Shown: positions 6,257 through 15,872, numbered from the stretch's first letter. The stretch: DNA of 29,243 nucleotides from an uncultured Bacteroidales bacterium (GCA_937915785.1 CALGGY010000067.1:1-29243), one strand, 5' to 3'. Made by a program: numbers and translations. The notes: a model not told the origin generated them from the letters alone.

Positions 6257-9200
6257 ATGAAACACATTTCTCGACACCTTTATATTGCCTGCAAACTCAT
6301 TGCATTGTTTATTTGCACACCTTTCTATTCTGTGTTTGCCCAACAGGGCATCGATTCTTTTTCTATTCGCTGGAAAGCTATCCCCGACTCCGTTTGCCGC
6401 ACATCGGTTCTTTTCAACGATGCTGCTTATAGCGAGGATTTCCCGACGATCTGCTATTTCAAAGAGTTGGGCACAGTTTGCTGCAAAGGCAAATCGGTGC
6501 AGTGTGTTGGGACTTTATACGATGCCTCCTTCGATTTTGTTTCAGAGGCGGAAGAATCCTTTCTCAACCGCTACGGCAGCATCGTTCCCGACACGGTGTG
6601 CTACCGGTTCTTTGTCCGTATCACAGGCGATTCCGCCAAGCTGTGTCTGATGGTGATGCCCTACGTGCGTACAGGCAACGGGTTTGGCAGAGTGAAGTCG
6701 TTTTCGGTACACTACCAAGCTGCGACGACCCCCACCCCCATGCCGCGACACGAAAAAAGCACCACGAACTCTGTACTTGCCAGCGGCGAATGGTTCAAAA
6801 TAGCAGTGAACACCACCGGCATACACAAAATATCGGTTACTGATTTCGAAAATGCAGGGGTCCCCGCCCGCGGGAAAACCGTGGCCGACCTTGCCATTTT
6901 CGGAAACGGTGGCGGCCCACTGCCCGAGGACAACAGCATTCCGCGTCTCTCCGACCTTGCCGAAAATTCCATCTTGGTGGCCGACGAAAACAACGACGGC
7001 ATTTTCAACAACAACGACTACATACTTTTCTACGCCGAAGCCGCCAACGTGTGGCGTTACAACGAAACCACCCGATGGTTCGAATACGTGGTGCACCCTT
7101 ATTCTGCAGAAAACTACTACTTTTTCACTTTTTCGCACGGCATTGGCACTGCAAAACGCATTGCCGACATCGATGCAACGGGAGCCGTGGCTACGCGCAA
7201 CATAAACTCATATATCCACCGTGCGGTGATAAACAACGATTTGGTGAACACCCACAACACCGGGCAGATATGGGTTGGCGAAAGGTTCTCGTCGGCCACT
7301 CCCACGCGCTCGTTCACCATACCCATTCCCAACATGGTGGCAGGCCAGCCAATTCACGCACGCTACGCATTGGCAAGCATTTCGTCGAACAGCTCGACGT
7401 TTTCCATCAACTGGGGCAGCGGCAGCAACACCCTGCATTTCGACCAGCACAACAACCGCTACCTTTCCGATTTCAACAACATTGTCTCCACCGGAGGCAG
7501 CAGCCTAACTTTCAACATAGGGTACACCTACCGCGAGGGGCTGGCCTACGGGCATCTCGATTTTATCGAAATCAACGCCACAGTGCAACTCCGCTTCGGA
7601 CAAGGACAGACTGGTTTCCGCAACCTGTCCACCTATGGGATGGGGTCTGTTGCACGATACGGCGTTGCCGGCTGCAACCGCAATGTGCAGGTGTGGGACA
7701 TATCCGACATCACCGCCATCGGAAAAATGACAGGACGCTTTGGAAACGACACCTTCTATTTCAATGCCTCCACCGACTCCATACACGAATACATAGCCTT
7801 CGACGGCAGTTCGTTTTACTCGCCGTTGCGAATCACCGCCGTGGCCAACCAAAACCTGCATGCTCTCAATTCCATAGACCTGATTATTGTTTCGAACAGC
7901 GCCTATCTCGACCAAGCCCAACGCATTGCCGACCTGCACCGCATTTACGACGGCATCACTGCTGAAGTGGTTACCCCCGAGCAAGTGTACAACGAGTTTT
8001 CATCGGGCAAGCAGGACGCAGTGGCGATACGCAGCCTGATGAAAATGCTTTTCGACAAGAGCCGCAGCGACTCAAGCCTTACCCCACCCCGACACCTGTT
8101 GCTCTTCGGCAAAGCCTCATACGACCACCGCAACATCATGCAAAACAACCAGAACACTGTTGTAACCTACGAATCGCTGACATCGTTCGACGACGACGGC
8201 CCGTCGCAGGCCACCGACGATTTTTTCGGCTATCTCCACGACAGCGAGTCGGGACTTGCCACCGAAACGGTTGACATCGGCATAGGCCGCCTGCCGGCAC
8301 GCAACGTTGCCGAAGCCCAGATTTTAGCCGACAAAATAGAGAACTACATCACCCACAAAGATTTTGAAACGCCATCGGTGAAAGGCGACTGGCGCAACGC
8401 CATTGTGTTTTTGGCCGACGATGCCGACCCCGGCTCCGAGGGCGATGTGGATTTCCTGCTATCGTCGGAATACACCACGGACAAAATAACAGAGAAATTC
8501 CCGTTCTTCAACATTGAAAAGATTTACGCCGACGCATACGTTCAGCAGTCGGGAGCCATCGGGTCGTTCTATCCCGATGTGAAAAACGCCCTGACAAGGA
8601 GCATCAACTACGGCTGTCTGCTACTGAACTACGTGGGACACGGCATTGCGGACCACATCGGGTCGGAACGTTATATGGAGATTGGCGACATCGAGGGATA
8701 TACCAACCGTTATGCGTTGCCATTTTTCATGGCCAGCACCTGCACTTTCGGCAAGATGGACATGACCGACGACATCTGCGGAGCCGAGCGTTTTGTGCTT
8801 TCGCCCAACGGCGGGGGCATTGCCGTAGTTGCGGCCTCGCGCCCCATTAGCCATAGCCGGGCGTTCGACACCAAAATATGCATGGACGCCCTCGATTACG
8901 CCAACGGCAGGCAGAACACTGTCGGCGATGCCCTGATGAACGCCAAGAACGCCGTGGTGTCGCCTCACGCCCTGAACCTGATTGGCGACCCGGCACTACG
9001 GCTGTCGATACCCACAAAAACAGTGGATGTGACGAAAATAAACTCCAAAGCCGTGTGCGACAGCATTGCCGACACCGCAGACGTGCTGTCCGAAATCACC
9101 GTTGAAGGACACATAACAAACCCCGACGGCAGTATCGACAGCAATTTCAACGGAAGGATGCACACCACCGTTTTCGACCGCGCAGCAACCTACTACACAC

Positions 9201-10096
9201 TGGCCAACGACAACGAGGACACCGAAACGCCTTTCACCCAGCAGAAAAACGTGCTTGCCAAGACCTCCGACACTGTGGTGAACGGACGTTTTACTTACAC
9301 ATTCCTTGTCCCTAAGGACGTTTCGTACAAATACGATTTCGGCAAGCTGAGCCACTACGCACAGTCGGCAGGGAGCAACGCCACCGGCTGTTACAAGAAC
9401 ATACTTTTCGGCGGTTTCAACGAGGATGCCGACAGCACAGTGTTCCGTCCTGTGGTGCGACTGTTTATGAACGACAGCCTCTTTGTCTCTGGCGGCTGCA
9501 CCAACGACAACCCGTCGCTGTACGCCGTGCTCAGCGACAAAGTGGGAATCAACTCCGTGGGGAGCGGCATTGGCCACGACATCACTGCCATACTCGACGG
9601 CAACGCCAACGAAATTATGGTGCTGAACAACTTTTTTGAAACCGACATCAACGACAACACCCGTGGTTACATACGCTACCCGCTGTACAATCTTGCCGAA
9701 GGCACCCACACTCTGACACTTAAGGCTTGGAACGTTTACAACTACTCGGCTTCGGCAACCATCACCTTTGTGGTAAAAAAAGGCTCGCCCGAAATAGGAC
9801 GTTTCTTTGCCTACCCCAACCCCGCACGCGACAGAGTTACCATACAGATAGAACACAACAGCGCGTCGGCACCCACCGCCGCCGAGATATACATTTTCGA
9901 CGCTTCGGGACGCATGGTGCGACAAATAACCCCCACTTTGGCAAACGGCTCGTTTGTGGTCGGCAGTGCCGAATGGGATTTCAGCAACCAGTCGGGCGGC
10001 AAGGTGGCAAACGGTGTGTATTACCTGCGCACCGTGGTAACGTTCGACAACGGCGAGCAGGACACCAAGTCCACAAAAGTGATTTTTCACAAATAA
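6257..10096 (+). CDS. porU: T9SS sortase-like signal peptidase PorU (peptidase family C25)
   Basis: PorU sits on the outer membrane, removes the C-terminal sorting domain of T9SS cargo and attaches the cargo to lipopolysaccharide. The 1279-residue protein has a signal peptide (about 1-28, ending YSVFAQQ), a beta-rich N-terminal region with a GNGGGPLPEDN segment, and a gingipain-like C25 domain (about 538-910). The catalytic pair is visible as His795 in LNYVGHG and Cys829 in ASTCTFG. LLLFGKASYDHRN and VDIGIGRLPARNVAEAQ lie further upstream in the same domain. The C-terminal part (about 1181-1279, starting FFAYPNPARD) is itself a type A sorting domain, as in known PorU proteins. It is longer than P. 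gingivalis PorU and closer in size to the flavobacterial form. porV follows after 67 bases. Confidence 0.96.
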   Translation: MKHISRHLYIACKLIALFICTPFYSVFAQQGIDSFSIRWKAIPDSVCRTSVLFNDAAYSEDFPTICYFKELGTVCCKGKSVQCVGTLYDASFDFVSEAEESFLNRYGSIVPDTVCYRFFVRITGDSAKLCLMVMPYVRTGNGFGRVKSFSVHYQAATTPTPMPRHEKSTTNSVLASGEWFKIAVNTTGIHKISVTDFENAGVPARGKTVADLAIFGNGGGPLPEDNSIPRLSDLAENSILVADENNDGIFNNNDYILFYAEAANVWRYNETTRWFEYVVHPYSAENYYFFTFSHGIGTAKRIADIDATGAVATRNINSYIHRAVINNDLVNTHNTGQIWVGERFSSATPTRSFTIPIPNMVAGQPIHARYALASISSNSSTFSINWGSGSNTLHFDQHNNRYLSDFNNIVSTGGSSLTFNIGYTYREGLAYGHLDFIEINATVQLRFGQGQTGFRNLSTYGMGSVARYGVAGCNRNVQVWDISDITAIGKMTGRFGNDTFYFNASTDSIHEYIAFDGSSFYSPLRITAVANQNLHALNSIDLIIVSNSAYLDQAQRIADLHRIYDGITAEVVTPEQVYNEFSSGKQDAVAIRSLMKMLFDKSRSDSSLTPPRHLLLFGKASYDHRNIMQNNQNTVVTYESLTSFDDDGPSQATDDFFGYLHDSESGLATETVDIGIGRLPARNVAEAQILADKIENYITHKDFETPSVKGDWRNAIVFLADDADPGSEGDVDFLLSSEYTTDKITEKFPFFNIEKIYADAYVQQSGAIGSFYPDVKNALTRSINYGCLLLNYVGHGIADHIGSERYMEIGDIEGYTNRYALPFFMASTCTFGKMDMTDDICGAERFVLSPNGGGIAVVAASRPISHSRAFDTKICMDALDYANGRQNTVGDALMNAKNAVVSPHALNLIGDPALRLSIPTKTVDVTKINSKAVCDSIADTADVLSEITVEGHITNPDGSIDSNFNGRMHTTVFDRAATYYTLANDNEDTETPFTQQKNVLAKTSDTVVNGRFTYTFLVPKDVSYKYDFGKLSHYAQSAGSNATGCYKNILFGGFNEDADSTVFRPVVRLFMNDSLFVSGGCTNDNPSLYAVLSDKVGINSVGSGIGHDITAILDGNANEIMVLNNFFETDINDNTRGYIRYPLYNLAEGTHTLTLKAWNVYNYSASATITFVVKKGSPEIGRFFAYPNPARDRVTIQIEHNSASAPTAAEIYIFDASGRMVRQITPTLANGSFVVGSAEWDFSNQSGGKVANGVYYLRTVVTFDNGEQDTKSTKVIFHK

Positions 10097-10163
10097 AAAC
10101 GCCTCCAAACAATAAAAAAACACCCTTTACGTTTTTACCATACTTTTTTACACTATAAAAACG

Positions 10164-11360
10164 ATGAAAAGACATCAGAAAATTCTAACACTGACAGTAA
10201 TTGCCGCCACGCTTATAAACTGCGCCTACGCACAGAAAAATGAGATTGGCGGACAGAATTACATATCTACGGCAATGCCTATAATAATGGTGTCGCCCGA
10301 TGCCACCTCGGCCGGAATGGGCGATGTGGGTGTGGCCACCAAGCCCGACGCCAACTCGCAGCACTGGAACAACGCCAAGTTGGCCTTTGTAGAGGACAAA
10401 GCCGGATTTGCCATGACATACACCCCATGGCTCCGCAGACTTGGAGTGGGCGACATGAACCTGCTGTATTTGGGCGGATACTACTCCGTGAACAACCGTA
10501 GCACCATAGGCGGCTCGGTAACCTACTACTCCGTTGGCGACGTAAATTTCACCAGCGAGGAAGGCGCCGACCTTGGCACATACACACCAAACGAATTTGC
10601 CATTGACCTCTCCTACTCCATGAAACTTTCGGATGTAATTTCGCTCGGCGCTACAGGTCGCTACCTGCGTTCCGACCTCACCCAAGGACAAGATGTTGGC
10701 ACCACCTCAACCCGTGCGGGCAACGCCATTGCCGCCGACGTTGGAGTTTACTACCAAGACAAACTCAACGCCACACCGTCGATGCCCGGCGAGCTGGCTT
10801 TAGGAGTTTTCATCTCCAACCTCGGCTCCAAAATATCCTATTCCGACGACGACAACGAGAAGGACTTTCTGCCTGCCAACCTGCGCTTGGGCGGACGCTA
10901 CACCCTGAACTTCGACGAATATAACCAATTCTCGTTTATGCTCGACATGAACAAACTGCTGGTTCCCACACCTCCCGTTTACGATGAGCACGGCGAAATA
11001 ATTGCAGGCAAGAACGACCGTGCCGAGGACATAAGCGTAATGCAGGGCGTTTTCCAGTCGTTCTACGATGCGCCGAACGGATTTAAAGAAGAGATGCAGG
11101 AGATACAGCTGTCGGTTGGGGCCGAATATTGGTACGACCACCTTTTTGCCGTAAGGGCGGGCTATTTCTTCGAACACAAGAACAAAGGCGGCCGCCAGTA
11201 CATCACCTTTGGCGGCGGAATACGGTACAACATGTTCACTTTCGACCTATCGTATCTGCTGGCACTGTCGAAAACACAAAATCCGCTGGCCAACACCGTA
11301 AGGATTTCGTTGGGCATGAACTTTGGCAAACCCGACTCGCCGAAAAGAATCACCGACTAA
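10164..11360 (+). CDS. porV: T9SS outer-membrane protein PorV (LptO)
   Basis: PorV is a beta-barrel of the outer membrane that collects cargo from the Sov/SprA translocon and carries it to PorU. The 398-residue length matches P. gingivalis PorV. After a signal peptide (about 1-23, ending CAYAQK) comes the conserved start of the family, with MPIIMVSPDATSAGMGDVG (39-57) and an alternating strand pattern to the end (VRISLGMNFG near the C-terminus). It follows porU on the same strand with a 67-base gap and no terminator, so the two are probably co-transcribed and their products act as a complex. It converges with a hydrolase gene on the other strand across a bidirectional terminator. Confidence 0.96.
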   Translation: MKRHQKILTLTVIAATLINCAYAQKNEIGGQNYISTAMPIIMVSPDATSAGMGDVGVATKPDANSQHWNNAKLAFVEDKAGFAMTYTPWLRRLGVGDMNLLYLGGYYSVNNRSTIGGSVTYYSVGDVNFTSEEGADLGTYTPNEFAIDLSYSMKLSDVISLGATGRYLRSDLTQGQDVGTTSTRAGNAIAADVGVYYQDKLNATPSMPGELALGVFISNLGSKISYSDDDNEKDFLPANLRLGGRYTLNFDEYNQFSFMLDMNKLLVPTPPVYDEHGEIIAGKNDRAEDISVMQGVFQSFYDAPNGFKEEMQEIQLSVGAEYWYDHLFAVRAGYFFEHKNKGGRQYITFGGGIRYNMFTFDLSYLLALSKTQNPLANTVRISLGMNFGKPDSPKRITD

Positions 11361-11380
11361 AGCACAAGGGCTTTTGAAAT

Positions 11381-11414
11381 AAAAAAAATGCAACCTCAGG
11401 ATGTTGCTTTTTTT
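11381..11414. terminator. Bidirectional terminator between porV and the YiiX-like gene
   Basis: GCAAC (11390-11394) pairs with GTTGC (11403-11407). The stem is flanked by eight A on the left and seven T on the right, so it can work in both directions. The two genes converge here (stops at 11360 and 11439). Confidence 0.75.
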
Positions 11415-11438
11415 CATATATCCACGGGTGACTCAACA

Positions 11439-12071
11439 TCATTTCACTTTGTGGTGGTTTATCACTCGATAAAAGTGCGTAGTGTCGAAAAAAGGTGCAA
11501 ATTTCACCACCTCGCTTTTCGACTTGTCGGGATAGATATCGTAGCCGTAGGTTTCTTTCAGTGCGTTCCAAACCATCTCGGAACAATACATCGCGGTGCT
11601 GTCGGAGATGTCGTACTTGTTGTCGAAAGGGATTTTCTGTTTCAGATAACGGTCCGCAGCAACAGCCATTTGCGAGAGCGGCACGTCGGCGGTATCGCGA
11701 AAACGCACCACAAGCATGGTTCCCACCACACTGCTGTGCTGAAAAGTGCCAATGGAGCACTCCTGCACCCCGTCGAAATCGGACAAGGAAGAGGAAACAG
11801 AATGGATTACTCGCAATTGTCCCAAACTGTCGGCAACCACAATGCCACAATGCGAAACGGAGAATTCTTCATCCAAAGTGCGCGCTATGGTGGCGCTTAC
11901 AACTCCGAATCCCTTGCGCAAAACGATGTCGCCCGGCCTAATCATCGAAATCTCGCGTTTCGAAAGCCGGTCGTAGCCCGACGTTCTCATGCCGTCGTCG
12001 GCAGCAATAACGACATACAGCACTGCTACCAATGTGGCAAGTACTGCAAATACTACCAGCAGTTTTTTCAT
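11439..12071 (-). CDS. YiiX/YebB-like permuted papain-fold cysteine hydrolase
   Basis: This is a 210-residue protein with an N-terminal hydrophobic segment (about 3-23) that is a signal peptide or membrane anchor. The rest fits the circularly permuted NlpC/P60-like family (YiiX/YebB; peptidase C92). RPGDIVLRKG (45-54) opens the domain, SVSHCGIVV (71-79) supplies the likely catalytic His74, and MYCSEMVWNAL (161-171) supplies the likely catalytic Cys163. The permuted order, with His before Cys, is typical of the family. Substrates are poorly known; amidase or peptidase activity on lipids, peptides or the cell wall are options. It is the last gene of a three-gene minus-strand unit, 16 bases after the DUF4301 gene. 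Confidence 0.85.
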   Translation of the reverse strand: MKKLLVVFAVLATLVAVLYVVIAADDGMRTSGYDRLSKREISMIRPGDIVLRKGFGVVSATIARTLDEEFSVSHCGIVVADSLGQLRVIHSVSSSLSDFDGVQECSIGTFQHSSVVGTMLVVRFRDTADVPLSQMAVAADRYLKQKIPFDNKYDISDSTAMYCSEMVWNALKETYGYDIYPDKSKSEVVKFAPFFDTTHFYRVINHHKVK

Positions 12072-12087
12072 AAAAAAATGGGTAAAA

Positions 12088-13635
12088 CTACGATAGATGT
12101 TCTTTGCGGAGCAGGTCGTTCACCGTTTTCACAGGATTGAAAGTGGAGAGCGGCACTTCTACAAATACTGTGGTCCAATGAGCCATGGAGCCGTTCCACA
12201 AGCCGGGCAGTTCTTGAGACTTGAGGGTTCGTGCCCCCTGCGATTTGTTGGTGATAAATCCTGTTTGCGGGTCGCGATACTCGAGCAGATTGAACGGTTG
12301 CCCCTTGTAGTTGCGAAGGCCACATACCAAATCCACGGGGTTGAAATGTGTAGCGGACTGCAGTATGGCCTCCTGCGAGGGGTCTTTGCGGTTTATTTGG
12401 TTTGTTTCCACAATCTGCAGGCTCATATTGCCATTGGAATTCACAACCCAGAATGGTCCGCCGCCGGGTTCGCCTTGGTTCAGCACCATGCCGCACACAC
12501 GCATAGGACGGTTGAGCTGGGAGTGGAATAGTTCAGTTTTTTTGCTGTTGTCGAGATTGGCAAAATCATCGGGCAACGAGATATTAAGCTGTTTTTTAGC
12601 GAAATCGGCAATTTCGTCCAATTTAGCGGCGTCGGCACCTGCGTCGAGGCAATGCAGATAGCCGAAAGTCCGCTCCTGCAGAGACAACAGCACGCCTCCC
12701 AATATTTTTTTCCACACCACCGGTTCGGTGTCGGGAGTTTTGTTGAAAGGATTGTCGGGAGTTACATTGTCGATATTTTTGATGAAAACGATGTCGGCAT
12801 GGCACTCGTTGAGGTTTTCTATCAATGCGCCGTGTCCGCCGGGGCGGAAAATCAGCCGTCCGTCGTCGTCGCGCAGTGGGTTGTTGTATTCGTCTACGGC
12901 GATGGTGTCGGTGTAATGTTTTTGCTCCGAGAGAGTTACATCGAAAGATATATTCTTATAGATTGGCTTGAGCAGTTTTATAGTGGCTTCGAAATCAGCC
13001 CTGTGCTCGGGCGACACTGTGAAATGCAGGGCCACTTTGCCATTGTTTTCGGCATAGCGGACACCTTCGGTAAAATGATCCAATATAGCTGGATAGGGTT
13101 CCCCGTTGTAGGAGTGGAATTTGAGCAGTGCCTTGGGTTTGGAGCCGTATGCCATGAAATTTTTGCCGAGCAGATAATTGATAACGGTGGCATAATCGTG
13201 GCGGTTGAGGTAGTCGTTTATGTCGAGACCATTTTTGCACATGGCCTGAACCAGCTCATTGTAGAAAGCGAATTTCGGAAGATTGTCGATGAACACCTTC
13301 ACGGAAGGATATTCTTTCTCGAAATTGTAGCTCACTCCGGTATAAACCGATGAAAATTCGGCCAAATCCTTGAACATTCGCGATGCCGCACCCGATGCCG
13401 GAACGAATTTCAGGACACTCACTTTTCGGCGTTTGTCGTCGTAAAAGTCGGCCATGCGCTGTTTGTCGGTGTCGGGCAGGCGCAAAATGCCACCATTTTC
13501 CACGGTGGCGGCGGCGTACAAGTGTATGGGCGGAAATTTTTTACGGAAATTCTCGATCTGCAACTCCAAGGCATCCAATGAAATGCCTAATGCCGACATC
13601 TGTTCAATGTCGGCTTGGGAAAGACCATTAGCCAT
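12088..13635 (-). CDS. DUF4301-family protein, nucleotidyltransferase-like
   Basis: The 515-residue protein matches DUF4301, a family largely confined to Bacteroidota and without a proven function. Two segments recall sugar-nucleotide pyrophosphorylases: LKFVPASGAASRMFKDL (75-91), resembling the LxxGxGxR nucleotide-binding loop, and RPGGHGALIENLN (264-276), resembling the substrate loop of UDP-sugar pyrophosphorylases. ADIVFIKNIDNV (280-291) follows, as a metal- or nucleotide-binding strand would. A role in sugar activation is plausible but unproven. There is no signal peptide, so it is cytoplasmic. It lies 18 bases after the small lipoprotein gene and 16 bases before the hydrolase gene. Confidence 0.85.
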   Translation of the reverse strand: MANGLSQADIEQMSALGISLDALELQIENFRKKFPPIHLYAAATVENGGILRLPDTDKQRMADFYDDKRRKVSVLKFVPASGAASRMFKDLAEFSSVYTGVSYNFEKEYPSVKVFIDNLPKFAFYNELVQAMCKNGLDINDYLNRHDYATVINYLLGKNFMAYGSKPKALLKFHSYNGEPYPAILDHFTEGVRYAENNGKVALHFTVSPEHRADFEATIKLLKPIYKNISFDVTLSEQKHYTDTIAVDEYNNPLRDDDGRLIFRPGGHGALIENLNECHADIVFIKNIDNVTPDNPFNKTPDTEPVVWKKILGGVLLSLQERTFGYLHCLDAGADAAKLDEIADFAKKQLNISLPDDFANLDNSKKTELFHSQLNRPMRVCGMVLNQGEPGGGPFWVVNSNGNMSLQIVETNQINRKDPSQEAILQSATHFNPVDLVCGLRNYKGQPFNLLEYRDPQTGFITNKSQGARTLKSQELPGLWNGSMAHWTTVFVEVPLSTFNPVKTVNDLLRKEHLS

Positions 13636-13653
13636 AACTGTCTATATTACTTA

Positions 13654-14052
13654 TTAGTAGCGGCGCAAACGTTCGGAGAGCAGGATAACGCTACAGTCAA
13701 CCGTTTGGCCTTCTTGCAGGCGGACACTGTTTTTGCCTTCGCGATAGAAACGTTCGCCTGTGGAGGGGTCGGACTCGCCAGTTTCAATCTGGGCAACAAC
13801 GTCGAAAATAGCCGGAGCCTTGAAAGTGGCTTTGAAACGGCCGTTGGCATCGGTTGTACCTTCCACATTCACTTCGCTGTTGTCTTTGCTTACTTTCACA
13901 TATACTCCCTGAATAGGAGCGTTGTTGTTTTCTTCATCCAAAACAACGACGGAAAGGGTGCAATCCGTTTCCTTGTCGCACGACGAGAACAATGCTACAG
14001 AAACAGCACTGATAATCAGTGTACTTAAGGCAATCAAGAAACTTTTTTTCAT
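13654..14052 (-). CDS. Small lipoprotein with carboxypeptidase-regulatory-like (beta-sandwich) domain
   Basis: This is a 132-residue protein with a lipobox ending in Cys25 (LFSSC). The mature part reads as one small beta-sandwich: VVVLDEENNNAPIQGVYVKV (35-54) and GTTDANGRFKATF (65-77) follow the pattern 'modification of a value, then DxxG, then F' of transthyretin-like and carboxypeptidase-regulatory-like domains. The exact function is unknown, and such lipoproteins are common on the Bacteroidota surface or periplasmic face. It is the first gene of the minus-strand unit leading to the DUF4301 and hydrolase genes, and it diverges from the cyclophilin gene. Confidence 0.8.
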   Translation of the reverse strand: MKKSFLIALSTLIISAVSVALFSSCDKETDCTLSVVVLDEENNNAPIQGVYVKVSKDNSEVNVEGTTDANGRFKATFKAPAIFDVVAQIETGESDPSTGERFYREGKNSVRLQEGQTVDCSVILLSERLRRY

Positions 14053-14093
14053 AAAAAAATACTTTTTATCTTTCGTAAATGAAAATTTTAGTT

Positions 14094-14109
14094 TACCTTT
14101 GCAAAGGTA
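14094..14109. promoter_or_regulatory. Palindromic divergent -7 element
   Basis: TACCTTTGCAAAGGTA is a perfect 16-base palindrome that carries the -7 consensus TAnnTTTG on both strands. It lies 42 bases before the lipoprotein ATG (minus) and 16 bases before the cyclophilin ATG (plus). The -33 elements are poor on both sides, so the call rests on the two -7 boxes and on the position. Confidence 0.55.
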
Positions 14110-14124
14110 ATAAATTTTTACGAA

Positions 14125-14814
14125 ATGGACACCAAAAAAGTTATTTTTGCAACATTTTTTTTATTCCTCGGACTTGGAATATTTGCGCAAAGCACTAATA
14201 ACAAACCAGTTGCAAAGGAGAAAAAAAGTTTGGTTCTTATCGAAACCGGCTTTGGCAATATGAAGATTTTGCTGTACGAAGACACCCCTTTGCACCGCGA
14301 AAATTTCATTAAATTGGCAAAATCGGGTTTTTATGACGGACTTTTGTTCCATCGAGTGATCAACGGATTTATGATACAGGGCGGCGACCCCACGTCGAAG
14401 GACGCGAAACCCGACGTTATGCTTGGCAACGGCAACCCCGGATACACCATCCCCGCCGAATTCAACCCAAAGTATTACCATAAAAAAGGCGCTTTGGCGG
14501 CAGCCCGTCTCGGCGACAACGAGAACCCCCGAAAAGAATCGTCGGGCTCGCAGTTCTACATTGTTCAGGGACGGGTGTGCGATGAAAACTACATGAACCT
14601 TGTATCGACCCGGATGAACAAAACCTTTACTGACGAGCAAAAAAAAGTGTACGGCACAATAGGCGGCACCCCGTTTTTGGACAACGACTACACCGTTTTT
14701 GGCGAGGTTATTGAAGGCTTGGATGTTATCGACAAAATTGCATCCGTAAAATGCAATGCGGCCAACCGTCCGGTAGAAGACGTGAAAATGACCATCAAAA
14801 TTATCGAAGAATAA
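14125..14814 (+). CDS. Exported cyclophilin-type peptidyl-prolyl cis-trans isomerase
   Basis: This is a 229-residue protein with a short signal peptide (about 1-22, ending GIFAQS), so it probably acts in the periplasm. The cyclophilin domain covers about 34-229. LFHRVINGFMIQGGDP (74-89) holds the catalytic Arg77 and the Phe-Gln core, GSQFYI (141-146) is the second core motif, and DNDYTVFGEVIEGLDVIDKI (187-206) closes the domain. A longer segment (about 150-186) with NLVSTRMNK is an insertion seen in Bacteroidota members. It heads a unit with pheS (13 bases later) and folB. Confidence 0.93.
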   Translation: MDTKKVIFATFFLFLGLGIFAQSTNNKPVAKEKKSLVLIETGFGNMKILLYEDTPLHRENFIKLAKSGFYDGLLFHRVINGFMIQGGDPTSKDAKPDVMLGNGNPGYTIPAEFNPKYYHKKGALAAARLGDNENPRKESSGSQFYIVQGRVCDENYMNLVSTRMNKTFTDEQKKVYGTIGGTPFLDNDYTVFGEVIEGLDVIDKIASVKCNAANRPVEDVKMTIKIIEE

Positions 14815-14827
14815 TACAATCCATACG

Positions 14828-15871
14828 ATGAGAAACAAGATACAGAGCTACATCAACGAAATACAGTCGCTGAAAAGCGAGGCACTGCAAAACAAGATTG
14901 CCGACATTGAGCAATTCCGCATAAAGTTTCTTGGCAAGAAAGGCGTGATAAGCGAGCTTTTCGGCCAGTTCAAGGATGTCCCCAACGAGCAGAAGAAAGA
15001 GATAGGCCAGCTGCTGAACCAGCTGAAAGTGGCCGCTCAAACAAAAATTGAGGAGTTGAGGAGCTCCGTTGCCGAAACCATCTCCGATGATAGCGGAAAC
15101 TGCGACCTTACCATGCCCACTGATTTTTCGGAGCTGGGCAGCCGCCACGTGCTTTCGGTGGTGCAGAACGAGATTATCGAAATTTTTTCGCGTATCGGCT
15201 TCACCGTGTCGGAGGCGCCCGAAATCGAGGACGACTGGCACGTGTTTTCGGCACTCAACTTCCCACCCGAGCACCCCGCCCGAGACATGCAGGACACTTT
15301 CTTTGTGGAAAAAGAGGGGCAGCATGGCGACGTGGTCCTGCGCACACACACCTCGTCGGTGCAGGTGAGGGAGATGGAACGCAGCAAACCGCCAATACGC
15401 ATAATAGCTCCCGGTCGCGTGTTCCGCAACGAAGCCATTTCGGCACGCGCTCACTGCATTTTCCACCAAGTGGAAGGTCTGTACATCGACAAAAACGTAT
15501 CGTTTGCCGACCTGAAACAAGCTCTGCTATACTTTGCCAAAGAGATGTTCGGCCCCGACACCCGGATACGCCTGCGTCCGTCGTATTTCCCTTTCACAGA
15601 GCCCTCGGCGGAGATGGACATTTCGTGCAACATCTGCGGAGGCAAAGGCTGCAACATTTGCAAACACACCGGATGGCTTGAAATTCTCGGATGCGGCATG
15701 GTGGACCCCAATGTACTGGAAGCCAGTGGCATAGACAGCAATGTTTACTCTGGCTTTGCTTTCGGCATGGGAGTGGAACGCATGGCAATGCTGAAATATC
15801 AGATCCGCGACCTGCGCCTCTATTTTGAGAACGACCTGCGTTTTCTGAAACAATTCGACACACTTATCTGA
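14828..15871 (+). CDS. pheS: Phenylalanine--tRNA ligase alpha subunit
   Basis: PheS is the catalytic subunit of the alpha2-beta2 enzyme that charges tRNA-Phe. The 347-residue protein has the N-terminal coiled-coil arm (about 1-85) and the class II core: motif 1 around HPARDMQDTFF (149-159), motif 2 in HTSSVQVREME (174-184) and RVFRNEAISARAHCIFHQVEG (197-217), and motif 3 in GFAFGMGVERMAML (309-322). A CxxC-x4-CxxC cluster (Cys267, Cys270, Cys275, Cys278, in CNICGGKGCNIC) lies in the loop before GWLEILGCGMV and is a known feature of PheS from this phylum. pheT is not in the window, so the subunits are encoded apart. folB starts 1 base after the pheS stop. Confidence 0.97.
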   Translation: MRNKIQSYINEIQSLKSEALQNKIADIEQFRIKFLGKKGVISELFGQFKDVPNEQKKEIGQLLNQLKVAAQTKIEELRSSVAETISDDSGNCDLTMPTDFSELGSRHVLSVVQNEIIEIFSRIGFTVSEAPEIEDDWHVFSALNFPPEHPARDMQDTFFVEKEGQHGDVVLRTHTSSVQVREMERSKPPIRIIAPGRVFRNEAISARAHCIFHQVEGLYIDKNVSFADLKQALLYFAKEMFGPDTRIRLRPSYFPFTEPSAEMDISCNICGGKGCNICKHTGWLEILGCGMVDPNVLEASGIDSNVYSGFAFGMGVERMAMLKYQIRDLRLYFENDLRFLKQFDTLI

Positions 15872-15872
15872 C

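Noticed and set aside
8996..10123. 375-codon minus-strand open frame opposite the 3' part of porU
   Set aside because: It lies antisense to conserved porU sequence, with no recognisable motif and no plausible start region.
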